NCBI RefSeq assembly: GCF_016428645.1
Contig: NZ_JAELXW010000008.1
Coordinates: 62,001-126,000 of the forward strand
Direction: 5' to 3'
DNA: 64,000 nucleotides
Origin: Glycomyces salinus
GTDB taxonomy: Bacteria > Actinomycetota > Actinomycetes > Mycobacteriales > Micromonosporaceae
The translations under genes were made by a program, and so were the position numbers. Positions 18,277-25,392 of this stretch are shown piece by piece. How positions within the stretch are numbered: the first letter of the stretch is position 1; each line of letters begins with the position of its first letter. The notes under the pieces were generated by a model. That model saw only the letters and a list, made by a program, of their open reading frames with translations, was not told the origin of the DNA and did not search any database.

Positions 18277-18555
18277 CCGCGGATCGGCGCGAGGGGCGCC
18301 GATTGGCTCCAGGAAGTCCAGGCCCCGCTCGGCACTCGAGCGGTCGCCTTCGACACGCGGTCCGAACTCCGCATCCCCGGCTCCGCCGCCCGAAACGCGA
18401 CTCGCAGGCTCCGCAAGGCCGGCTTCCGCATCGCCGCCGGCCCGGAGAGCTTCTCGGTCAAGAGGACCCTGGGACCGCTGCTGCCCGACGAGGTCCAGCG
18501 CGCTCACCGTTGGGCGGCCGAGCTCGCCTCCCGACTACCGACCGTCGAGCAATAG
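18277..18555 (+). pseudogene. C-terminal remnant of a flavodoxin-family gene
   Basis: From GAT at 18301 the frame reads DWLQEVQAPLGTRAVAFDTR, then GSAARNATRRLRKAGFRIAA and GPESFSVKRTLGPLLPDEVQ to a TAG at 18553. This pattern (FDTR..., GSAAR, RRLRKAGF, PESF.V..T.GPLL) is that of the second half of actinobacterial flavodoxin-family proteins. An in-frame stop at 18274-18276 and the missing FMN-binding N-terminal half show truncation. The break coincides with that of the minus-strand relic at 18128-18265. Confidence 0.6.
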
Positions 18556-18661
18556 GTCGACCAGATGCGTTCGAAGGCTCGGTCGGTCTGCGAAGGCGCC
18601 GACGGATTGTCCGGGGAAGCGTCACGAGCCGACGTTCGCTGGTCGGAGGTCCCGCGCGGGT

Positions 18662-18675
18662 GGGACCAATGGACA
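18662..18675. promoter_or_regulatory. Possible degenerate DosR-like box upstream of osmC
   Basis: GGGACCAATGGACA resembles GGGACCATnGGCCC-type mycobacterial DosR boxes, with two mismatches in the distal half. It lies 85 bases before the osmC ATG. Confidence 0.45.
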
Positions 18676-18759
18676 TGGCCCGGGGCGCGGCCGCGAACAA
18701 GGGTTGAACCAAGAAGGCTCCGCACCTTCCAGGTCGGAGCCCGGACCAAGGGAGACCCG

Positions 18760-19203
18760 ATGCCGACGATCATGACCACCTACAACGGGAAGATGCGCTT
18801 CCGCGCCGCGATCAGGGACCGTCGACTCGATATCGACGTCGCAGCGGGTTTCGGCGGCACCGGCCCGGAGCCGACACCCCCCGAACTGTTCGCCGCCTCG
18901 ATCGGGTCATGCGTGGCCGCCTACGTCGCCGGCTACTGCGAGCGGCACGAGATCGACACCACCGGCCTTGCCGTCGAAGTCGACTACGCCAACGCCACCG
19001 GCCCGGCCCGCCTCGACGACTTCAAGGTGATCGTGCGACTGCCGAACGCCTCGGTCGGGCCGCAGCGCGAACGGATCCTCAAGGAGGCGCGGCGGTGTCT
19101 GGTCCACCAGACCCTGACCCACCCGCCCAGCATCGAGTTCGCACTGCTCGACGCACCCGCCCGCCCCGCCGACCACCCGCGCACCGTCCAAGAGGCCCGC
19201 TGA
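18760..19203 (+). CDS. OsmC/Ohr-family protein
   Basis: 147 residues. The OsmC fold features are visible: PEPTPPELFAASIGSCVAAY with the first peroxidatic Cys, and EARRCLVHQTLTHPPSIEF with the second. OsmC proteins reduce organic hydroperoxides with thiols or bind related electrophiles. ATG 18760 has AAGGGAG upstream; frames further upstream run through the decayed region. The stop overlaps the next ATG (TGATG). The DosR-like box before it and its location next to SQR and DoxX suggest a thiol/peroxide redox role in the same stimulon. Confidence 0.88.
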   Translation: MPTIMTTYNGKMRFRAAIRDRRLDIDVAAGFGGTGPEPTPPELFAASIGSCVAAYVAGYCERHEIDTTGLAVEVDYANATGPARLDDFKVIVRLPNASVGPQRERILKEARRCLVHQTLTHPPSIEFALLDAPARPADHPRTVQEAR

Positions 19204-19304
19204 TGGGCACATACGGACGTCAGATCGTCGGCGACCGCGTCGATGAGATCATCGACCGACTCAACCAGGGCATCGCCGCCGAGTTGAACGACGCCTACCG
19301 GTAG
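19203..19304 (+). pseudogene. N-terminal fragment of a ferritin-like gene
   Basis: MGTYGRQIVGDRVDEIIDRL then NQGIAAELNDAYR and a TAG stop. The N-terminus has the look of ferritin-like (Dps/bacterioferritin superfamily) proteins, which continue ...DAYRYL. It is translationally coupled to osmC (TGATG). The reading frame runs into an MFS transporter fragment in the same frame, the TAG being created at the junction CGG-TA|G-CAG. It is therefore a deletion product, though the 33-residue peptide could still be made. Confidence 0.6.
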
Positions 19305-19685
19305 CAGAACGCGTTCCCGCAGAGCGAGGTCGGCACCGCGACCTCCTCGAACAACTTCTTCCGCGAGATCGGCGCCACCCTCGGTGTCGCGGTAGTCGGC
19401 GCGATCTTCACCAACCGGCTCACTGACGCACTCGCTGGGATCGGGACGGACTTCGGCGGCGCCGGGGCCGAGTCGATCACCCCCGCGATCGTCAGTGGAC
19501 TGCCGGACGGCATCCGCGACCAGATCGTCACCGCCTACGCCGACGCCCTGCTGCCGGTCTTCGCCGGCCTCGTTCCGGTCGTGCTCGTCGGCACAGTGCT
19601 CGCGTTGCTCCTGCCCAACCGCGAGCTCGGGGGTGACAGCGCCGAGGAGCCCGACAAGGAACCGGTCTCCACCGGAGCCGCCTGA
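19305..19685 (+). pseudogene. C-terminal fragment of a DHA2-type MFS drug transporter
   Basis: The frame reads QNAFPQSEVGTATSSNNFFR, then EIGATLGVAVVGAIFTNRL and a last transmembrane helix (VLVGTVLALLLPNREL), ending TGA at 19683. This is the conserved end of EmrB/QacA-type 14-helix exporters (helices ~11-14). No start codon or upstream helices remain. The first ~two thirds were lost in the deletion that joined it to the ferritin-like fragment. Confidence 0.75.
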
Positions 19686-19783
19686 GCGATGCCCCGGATG
19701 TCGAGCTGAGCGCCGCCTTCACTGCCATCCGCAGTGCGGGCGGCCTCATCATGGAACTCGTTCCCCGAAGCATCGCGAAGCCA

Positions 19784-19837
19784 TTGACATCCGTAGATTT
19801 CTTGGTGGATAATAGTTTTATAAATAGATCCAACAAA
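19784..19837 (+). promoter_or_regulatory. Promoter/operator module shared with the GH12 gene
   Basis: TTGACA (19784-19789), 18-base spacer, GATAAT (19808-19813), then TAGTTTTATAA-N8-AACAAA (19813-19837). The same words recur with identical spacing upstream of the GH12 gene near 28.1 kb: 23 bases from TTGACA to TAGTTTTATAA, and 8 bases to AACAAA. AT-rich DNA here stands out against the high-GC background. It is probably a sigma-A promoter with an overlapping operator for a common regulator. Confidence 0.7.
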
Positions 19838-20094
19838 TAGCCCATCCGGAAGTCGCTGCGGTCGAATCGAACCTTCACGAAAGGAAGTGCGATGCCTCCG
19901 AGGGACGGCGGCGAGCGTGGGAGCCGGCGTCTTCGACCTTCCGCGAGGCACCAGCGCGGCCACCGTGATCCCCAGCCGCTCGGCCTGGAGCTCGCGGAGG
20001 CCGCCTCCCAGCGGCCAGGTCTACTGGAACACCGGCGTCGGCACCGCATGGGACTTCGAACGTCAGCGGCTACAGAGAGAACCAGTAAGGGGAA
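19838..20094 (+). other. Long leader with an orphan RBS/start, probable gene relic
   Basis: There are about 257 bases between the promoter and the GH5 start. AAAGGAAG followed by ATG at 19892 looks like a true initiation site at the distance from the promoter expected for the original gene. The frame that follows has no recognisable product and runs into the GH5 signal peptide region out of frame. I see no hairpin riboswitch signature. Likely a former gene start whose coding part was deleted. Confidence 0.4.
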
Positions 20095-21720
20095 ATGCTC
20101 GTGGGTTCAACAAAGGGAAGAATCAGGGCCGCGTTCGGCGCCGTGGTGTTGGCGGTCGTCGTATCGGTCACCAGTATCTGGACGACCCCTGCGTCGGCCG
20201 ACACCATGACAGAGCTGAACGCATCGCAGATCGTCGCGGACATGGGCGCCGGTTGGAACCTCGGCAACAGCCTGGAAGCCAACGCCAACGGCTATCCCAG
20301 CGAAACCGCGTGGAACAACCCGACCGTCACTCAGTCGCTGATCGACAGCGTGCAGGCGGCGGGGTTCGACACGATCCGGATCCCGGTGTCCTATCTGAAT
20401 GCCATCGGTTCCGGCCCGGACTACACGATCGACGCCGCCTGGCTGAACCGAATTCAGGAAGTCGTCGACTACGCCTACGACCGGGGCATGTATGTGGTCA
20501 TCAACATGCACGGCGACGGCTACCACACCATCGACGGTGCCTGGCTGCTCTGTGACGCGTCCGATCAGACGACGATCCAGGCCAAGTACCAGCGGGCATG
20601 GGAGCAGATCGCCACCAGGTTCGCCGACTACGACGAGCACCTGATCCTCGAGTCCATGAACGAGAACTTCGACGGACAGTACGGCGAACCCACGCAGCCG
20701 TGCTATTCGAACATCAACACCTACAACCAGATCTTCGTCGACACCGTGCGACAGACCGGTGGCAACAACGGTTCGCGGTGGCTGCTCGTCCCCGGCTGGA
20801 ACACGAACATCGACTACACCACCGGAGACTACGGCTTCGAGATCCCGACCGACGACCACCGCTCCTCCTCCGTTCCCGGCGACGAGCAGCGGATCATGAT
20901 CTCCGTGCACTACTACGCTCCGTGGGACTTCGCCGGAGAGGAGAACGGCAACATCACCCAATGGGGTCCCAACGCGACCGATTCATCACGAACGTCCACC
21001 TGGGGACAGGAGGACTACATGGACTCGCAGCTGCAGAAGACCCACGAGGCATTCGTCTCGCAGGGATACCCGGTCGTCGTCGGCGAGTGGGGCTCGATCG
21101 ACAAGTCATCGCACGACTCGGCGAACAATCAGTACCGCGAGGACTTCGCGAACACCCTGGTGTCCACCGCCGGCCAGTACGGAGCCGCCACCATTTACTG
21201 GGACAACGGCGTCAACGGGCAGTACGGGTTCGGACTGTTCGACCGATACTCCAATACGGTGACCCAACCGGGCATTGTCGATGCCATCATGAGCGCCATC
21301 GGTGATGACGACCCGGATGACCCGGACAACCCGGGCGACTCCGCCGCGATCGTGGGTGCGGCGTCGGACCGCTGCCTGGACATCCCGAACTCCTCGACGA
21401 CGAACGGGACGCAGGCGCAGCTGTGGGACTGCCAGCAGACCTCCGGCCAGCAGTTCACCCACACCTCCGCAGGCGAGCTGGAGGTGGGCGGCAAGTGCCT
21501 CGACGCGGAGGGCTGGGGTTCGACCGACGGCACTCGGGTGGTGATCTGGGACTGCACTGGCGGTAACAACCAGCGGTGGAGCGTGAACTCGAACGGCTCC
21601 ATCACTAACATCCACAACGGACTCTGTCTGGACGCCGACAGCGGCGGCACCGCCAACGGCACCCAGATCATCCTCTGGACCTGCCACGGCGGCGACAACC
21701 AACGCTGGGCCCTCCAGTAG
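20095..21720 (+). CDS. Secreted GH5 endoglucanase with C-terminal ricin-type (CBM13) module
   Basis: 541 residues: Sec signal peptide (cleavage after ...TTPASA), a GH5 catalytic domain (residues ~40-400), a DDDPDDPDNPGD linker, and a ricin B-type lectin domain with repeated QLWDC/IWDC/LWTC and QRW motifs. The GH5 features are GWNLGNSLEA, the acid/base Glu in ESMNENFDG and the nucleophile Glu in VVVGEWGSID. It should cleave beta-1,4-glucan or related beta-mannan outside the cell. ATG 20095 has AAGGGG upstream. It is transcribed alone and ends at a strong terminator. Family resemblance is to actinobacterial cellulases of the NLGNS type. Confidence 0.92.
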   Translation: MLVGSTKGRIRAAFGAVVLAVVVSVTSIWTTPASADTMTELNASQIVADMGAGWNLGNSLEANANGYPSETAWNNPTVTQSLIDSVQAAGFDTIRIPVSYLNAIGSGPDYTIDAAWLNRIQEVVDYAYDRGMYVVINMHGDGYHTIDGAWLLCDASDQTTIQAKYQRAWEQIATRFADYDEHLILESMNENFDGQYGEPTQPCYSNINTYNQIFVDTVRQTGGNNGSRWLLVPGWNTNIDYTTGDYGFEIPTDDHRSSSVPGDEQRIMISVHYYAPWDFAGEENGNITQWGPNATDSSRTSTWGQEDYMDSQLQKTHEAFVSQGYPVVVGEWGSIDKSSHDSANNQYREDFANTLVSTAGQYGAATIYWDNGVNGQYGFGLFDRYSNTVTQPGIVDAIMSAIGDDDPDDPDNPGDSAAIVGAASDRCLDIPNSSTTNGTQAQLWDCQQTSGQQFTHTSAGELEVGGKCLDAEGWGSTDGTRVVIWDCTGGNNQRWSVNSNGSITNIHNGLCLDADSGGTANGTQIILWTCHGGDNQRWALQ

Positions 21721-21741
21721 ACCCGACCGCATTGGGCGTGT

Positions 21742-21775
21742 GGGCGGCACCGCGATGCGGTGCCGCCCTTTCCTT
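21742..21775. terminator. Terminator between GH5 and PmoA-family genes
   Basis: Perfect 12-bp stem GGGCGGCACCGC / GCGGTGCCGCCC with a GAT loop, followed by TTTCCTT on the plus strand. It serves the GH5 gene and possibly the convergent gene as well. Confidence 0.9.
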
Positions 21776-21784
21776 GCGCCTGAC

Positions 21785-22687
21785 TCAGAGGGCCTTGCGT
21801 ACGGCCGCCGCCAGGTCCGGGGCCGCGTCTTCGTCGGCATCGGCGATGCCCACGCCGTAGTGGAACCCCACAGTCGCTCCATCAGAGACGGTCAACTCCT
21901 CGGAGAAGAACGGCGCGGGGTTGAGGCAGGCGAACTCCTCGCTGCGGGCGAACCACTGCGGCGGACGGTGCGGGTTGTCGGCGTCGTCGACCATGAGCAC
22001 CAGCGAGGTGGCATCGGCGTCGTCGTGGCGCCCGGCGAAGCCCATCCACTCATGACGCTGACCGCGAACATCGTCGCCGGAGCCGGAGCCCTCTGCGGTG
22101 ACGAGCCGGCCACCGGTGAAAGCGCGCGGCCCGCGCCAGAACAGGCCGCCGTACCCGGCATTCTCGCGCCCCTTGGTGGTCGGCGAACCGATCGCGATGT
22201 CGCGTCCGGAGACGTTGGTCAGCTCGGTCTCGAAGGTGAGCATCCAGGCGGCCGAGGAGAGGATCCTGGCGCTGAGGCTACGCCGCTCGGAGATGAACCT
22301 GCGGCCGGACTGGGTGATCCAGTCCAGTTCATGGGCCAATTCGACGGCGCCACCGACCTGCTCCAGGCGGGTGAAATCGCGGTGCAGCTGCGCGCCGTTG
22401 TTGTCCTTCTGCACGTAGAACCGCCCGTGGACGTAGGTCGGCCCGCCCCAGAAGTTCTCCTCCCCCACATGCGGCAGCGACAATGTGATGCCCTTGTGCC
22501 ACACGTGGTCCCAAGGCCGGAACAAGCTCACCAGGTGACCGGCGCGGGTGCGGATCGGGTGCAGGTACGGCTTGGGCGACTCCAACTGCGGCGTGTCGGG
22601 CCGGTAGACGTACCGGAACAGGTCGATCTCGCCGTCGCGGACGATCACCGCGGTTCCGAGGTCGTGGCGGATGTCGAGCTGGCTCAT
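21785..22687 (-). CDS. PmoA-family protein (DUF6807)
   Basis: 300 residues. HPIRTRAGHLVSLFRPWDHVWHKG and the LPHVGEENFWGGPTY region are typical of the DUF6807/PmoA-like family, beta-sandwich proteins found in polysaccharide and sugar-oxidation loci, often beside Gfo/Idh/MocA oxidoreductases and LacI regulators. Biochemical function is not established. The ATG at 22687 has AAGGAGAGG upstream and overlaps the stop of a 45-codon reading frame (ATGA). It probably responds to the divergent LacI repressor through the paired operators 140 bases upstream. The last ~60 bases are duplicated at 28.33 kb. Confidence 0.82.
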   Translation of the reverse strand: MSQLDIRHDLGTAVIVRDGEIDLFRYVYRPDTPQLESPKPYLHPIRTRAGHLVSLFRPWDHVWHKGITLSLPHVGEENFWGGPTYVHGRFYVQKDNNGAQLHRDFTRLEQVGGAVELAHELDWITQSGRRFISERRSLSARILSSAAWMLTFETELTNVSGRDIAIGSPTTKGRENAGYGGLFWRGPRAFTGGRLVTAEGSGSGDDVRGQRHEWMGFAGRHDDADATSLVLMVDDADNPHRPPQWFARSEEFACLNPAPFFSEELTVSDGATVGFHYGVGIADADEDAAPDLAAAVRKAL

Positions 22688-22821
22688 ACGGTCCTCTCCT
22701 TGAGCGGCGCCCAAGGGACGGCACCGCCATCCATGCTGCGGGTGAACGGGTCGTCTCCGGAGTGCGTGCGGCGCATGTGTCGCGGGCGGCGTCGGGACCC
22801 GGCATCGGCGTTCCTTCGCAT
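22684..22821 (-). CDS. Small ORF leading the PmoA operon, probable relic of a deleted gene
   Basis: 45 codons, MRRNADAGSRRRPRHMRRTH then SGDDPFTRSMDGGAVPWAPL and KERTV, ending in a TGA that overlaps the PmoA ATG. The last third (DPFTRSMDGGAVPWAPLKER) looks like a natural C-terminus; the first part is Arg-rich and unconvincing. I suspect a gene that originally lay between the operator and the PmoA gene has been deleted, leaving its tail. No function can be assigned. Confidence 0.35.
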   Translation of the reverse strand: MRRNADAGSRRRPRHMRRTHSGDDPFTRSMDGGAVPWAPLKERTV

Positions 22822-22827
22822 CAATAA

Positions 22828-22876
22828 AGTGATCGTTCACTATCTGAGGTTCAATTTAAGATAGTGAACGATCACT
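22828..22876. promoter_or_regulatory. Paired LacI-type operators in the lacI/PmoA divergent promoter
   Basis: AGTGATCGTTCACT (22828-22841) and AGTGAACGATCACT (22863-22876) are exact inverted copies. Together with flanking ATCT/AGAT they form an 18-bp perfect inverted repeat separated by 13 bases. Each site is itself a near-palindrome with the central CG expected for LacI-family operators. They lie 47 bases before the lacI ATG and on the promoter of the divergent unit. Confidence 0.85.
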
Positions 22877-22922
22877 CCTGTGTCAAGATGATCAGTGAAG
22901 TCAGTGAGAGGAAACTGAGCGC

Positions 22923-23939
22923 ATGACCGAACGTTCCACCGAATCGCGACGGCCGACGATCAAGGAGGTCGCGCGCCTGGCCGGTGTCTCTCACCAGACG
23001 GTGTCCCGCTACCTGCGCTCCAGGAACGGCCTGAAACCGGACACGCTCTCGCGCATCGACGCGGCCGTCAGCGAACTGAACTACCGGCCGAACCTGGTCG
23101 CGAGATCCATGCGGACCCGCCGGACCGGCCGCCTGGCGATCCTGTTGCCGACCATGGTCTTCAACCCGGCGCGGTTGTTGCACGGCGCGACCGAGGCCGC
23201 CCACGAAGCCGGCTACACCGCCGAGGCGGTCAGCGTCATCGGCGACGCCGAGGCCAGGACCGATCGGCTGCTCGAGATCGCCGGCACCGGACAGGTCGAG
23301 GGCATCCTGGCACTGGCCCCGATCACCCCCGGAGTCGCGGACCACCTACCGCGAGAAGAGACCATCGTCGTCGCGGCCGACTTCGACGACCAGATGCGCG
23401 GCATCGGCGAGCTGGCCGACGCCTCGGCGCTGGTCGAGATCATGGAGGGTCTCGTCGAGTTCGGGCACCGTCGCTTCTTCCATGTGACCGGGAATCTGCA
23501 GTTCGCTTCGGCGCGGGCCAGGAAGGCCGCGTACCTCGAGACCGTCGACCGGCTCGGCCTGGAGTCCGCCGGGGTCGTCGACGGCGACTGGTCGGGCAAG
23601 TCCGGATACGACGCAGTGCGCTCGCTTCCGGACGAGGCGATGCCGACGGCCATCGTCGCGGCCAACGACGTCGTGGCCGCGGGGGTGATCCGTGCCCTGT
23701 TCGACCGCGGCCTGGAGGTTCCCGGCGACGTCAGCGTCACCGGCTGGGACAACAACGAAGTGTTCCAGTACCTGCCGCCGACCCTGACCAGCGTCGCAGT
23801 CAACTTGGAGGGCCTGGGCCGCAACGCCATGCTGAACCTGGTCAAGGCGATCACCGGCCGCGAGCTCGAACCCGCGCCGCACCCCCTGCAACGCGTGATC
23901 TGGCGCGAATCGACCGGCCCGACGACGCACGACGGATAA
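22923..23939 (+). CDS. LacI-family transcriptional repressor
   Basis: 338 residues. The N-terminal helix-turn-helix and hinge are clear (TIKEVARLAGVSHQTVSRYL and the hinge segment YRPNLVARSM), followed by a periplasmic-binding-like effector domain with SVTGWDNNEVFQYLPPTLTS, the usual dimer/ligand region. It should repress the divergent PmoA unit and itself through the paired AGTGAWCGWTCACT sites. The effector is unknown; context suggests an oligosaccharide from plant cell wall. The ATG has GAGAGGAAA upstream. Confidence 0.92.
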   Translation: MTERSTESRRPTIKEVARLAGVSHQTVSRYLRSRNGLKPDTLSRIDAAVSELNYRPNLVARSMRTRRTGRLAILLPTMVFNPARLLHGATEAAHEAGYTAEAVSVIGDAEARTDRLLEIAGTGQVEGILALAPITPGVADHLPREETIVVAADFDDQMRGIGELADASALVEIMEGLVEFGHRRFFHVTGNLQFASARARKAAYLETVDRLGLESAGVVDGDWSGKSGYDAVRSLPDEAMPTAIVAANDVVAAGVIRALFDRGLEVPGDVSVTGWDNNEVFQYLPPTLTSVAVNLEGLGRNAMLNLVKAITGRELEPAPHPLQRVIWRESTGPTTHDG

Positions 23940-24018
23940 GGCCGAATATCCGGAGGCACGGCACCCGCTGAGACGGCGGGCGGACGTCATAGCGTGCATT
24001 CGACCGTCCGGATTCGGG

Positions 24019-25317
24019 TCAGGCGGCTTGGCGGGTAAAGCGCTGGTTGTCGTTACCGGTGTAGGTGTATTGGGAGAAGCGGGCGCCGTCGGCGGTCGAG
24101 TACTCCCACACGTCCATGGCCAGGCCGGAGGCCCGGTTGATGAGGCTGACGGCCCCGCCGCCGTGCTCGACGATGCTCCACTGCTGGCCGGCGGCGTCCG
24201 ATTCGGGTTGCTGGGTGATGTCGGCGCCGTTGTCGTTGCTCGCCACTTGCAGGACGAGGCCGGAGTGGCGGGCCTTGATCCGGTAGTGGTCCTCGCCGGC
24301 GTCGATGAACTCGAACTGCTGGTTGGTCCGGCCGGTCGGCGTCCACTGGATCAGCGTCGCCCCGGCCGCGGTCGAGATCCCGTCGATGTCGGCGTACTTG
24401 CCGCTGTGCTGGGCGACCAGGCGGTAGAGGCCGGTGGGTTCGGACGGCCCCTCACCCAGTTCGGCCTCCCACCGGGTGTCCGATCCGGCCGCGTCGGCCG
24501 GGAGGCGGTCACGGGCGGCGGTGTCGCCGTACATGCTCCAGCGCGCCCAGTCCTTGACGGTCATCCTGAAGCGCTGGTCGTGCCAGAAGTCGGAGTGGCC
24601 GCCGCCGATGAAGGTGAGGAACCCCTTGGGCCAGGTGATCTCGTTGTACGCCTGCCGGGCCGAGGAGTACGCCGTGGTCGGGTCCTGGTCACCGTGGACG
24701 AACAGGACCTTGGCCGAGACCGAGTCGGCGGGGTCGCCCATGTCGAGGCACGACTGCGGGTTGGCGGAGATGATGCGGCTGTCGGGCCAGGCCGTGAGCA
24801 GGCCGTGGGTGGTCATGCCGCCCATGGAGTGGCCGCAGACGCCGACGCCGATGTCGGTGTTGATGTGCCCGGCGAGCGGTCCGCTGGTGTTGAGGTCGAG
24901 GGTGTTGGTGAGGAGCTGTGAGACGTCGCGGGAGGTGTTGCCGCTGTTGACGTCCTCGAAGTTGTGCTGGAAGTGCGGAGCGGGGACGATGAAGCCCGCC
25001 GAGGCCAGGTCAGGGGCGAACGTGGAGTTCTGCGGGTTGCCGCCCAGGCCGTGGGTGTAGTTGTAGACGGGGAAGACCCCGTCGGCGACCGGTGCGCCCG
25101 TGACTGGGCTCCCGCCAGGCGCGCCGGTGGCCGGGTAGAACACGTACGTGGTGACTGGGCGGCTGCCCCGGTACCAGTCGTACCGGCGCACGCCCACGGC
25201 GAACGGATCGGCCGGAGCGGGATCGGCGGCCGCGTGCCCGAAACCGAGCATGGACGCGCCCGCGCCCAGGACTCCGGCCGCGCCCAGATGCAGGAAAGTG
25301 CGTCGTTGCATTGACAT
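24019..25317 (-). CDS. Secreted alpha/beta hydrolase with C-terminal ricin-type lectin domain
   Basis: 432 residues. MQRRTFLHLGAAGVLGAGAS is a twin-arginine-like signal with AAA cleavage region. The hydrolase domain (to ~residue 270) has the nucleophile elbow GVCGHSMGGM and a late GGHSDFW that could hold the catalytic His; it resembles PAF-acetylhydrolase/chlorophyllase-type esterases. A beta-trefoil lectin domain follows, with three repeats carrying QWTPTGRTNQQFEF, QQPESDAAGQQW and QYTYTGNDNQRF. It is probably an extracellular esterase targeted to polysaccharide or polyester. ATG 25317 lies behind AAGGAG. It is monocistronic in a carbohydrate region. Confidence 0.82.
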   Translation of the reverse strand: MSMQRRTFLHLGAAGVLGAGASMLGFGHAAADPAPADPFAVGVRRYDWYRGSRPVTTYVFYPATGAPGGSPVTGAPVADGVFPVYNYTHGLGGNPQNSTFAPDLASAGFIVPAPHFQHNFEDVNSGNTSRDVSQLLTNTLDLNTSGPLAGHINTDIGVGVCGHSMGGMTTHGLLTAWPDSRIISANPQSCLDMGDPADSVSAKVLFVHGDQDPTTAYSSARQAYNEITWPKGFLTFIGGGHSDFWHDQRFRMTVKDWARWSMYGDTAARDRLPADAAGSDTRWEAELGEGPSEPTGLYRLVAQHSGKYADIDGISTAAGATLIQWTPTGRTNQQFEFIDAGEDHYRIKARHSGLVLQVASNDNGADITQQPESDAAGQQWSIVEHGGGAVSLINRASGLAMDVWEYSTADGARFSQYTYTGNDNQRFTRQAA

Positions 25318-25392
25318 GAGGACTCCTTCTTGGAGGGGGCGGATGGTTCGGGGGCCGCGGTCCACCGGCGGACGGCGCCCCGGCCCTGCGCC

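Noticed and set aside
18248-18775. 175-codon plus-strand frame before osmC
   Set aside because: Out of frame with the flavodoxin-like relic and with osmC; composition is that of a shadow.
19892-20209. 105-codon plus-strand frame in the GH5 leader
   Set aside because: Good RBS and ATG, but the protein is Arg-rich, unrecognisable, and overlaps the GH5 signal peptide out of frame. Treated as a relic start.
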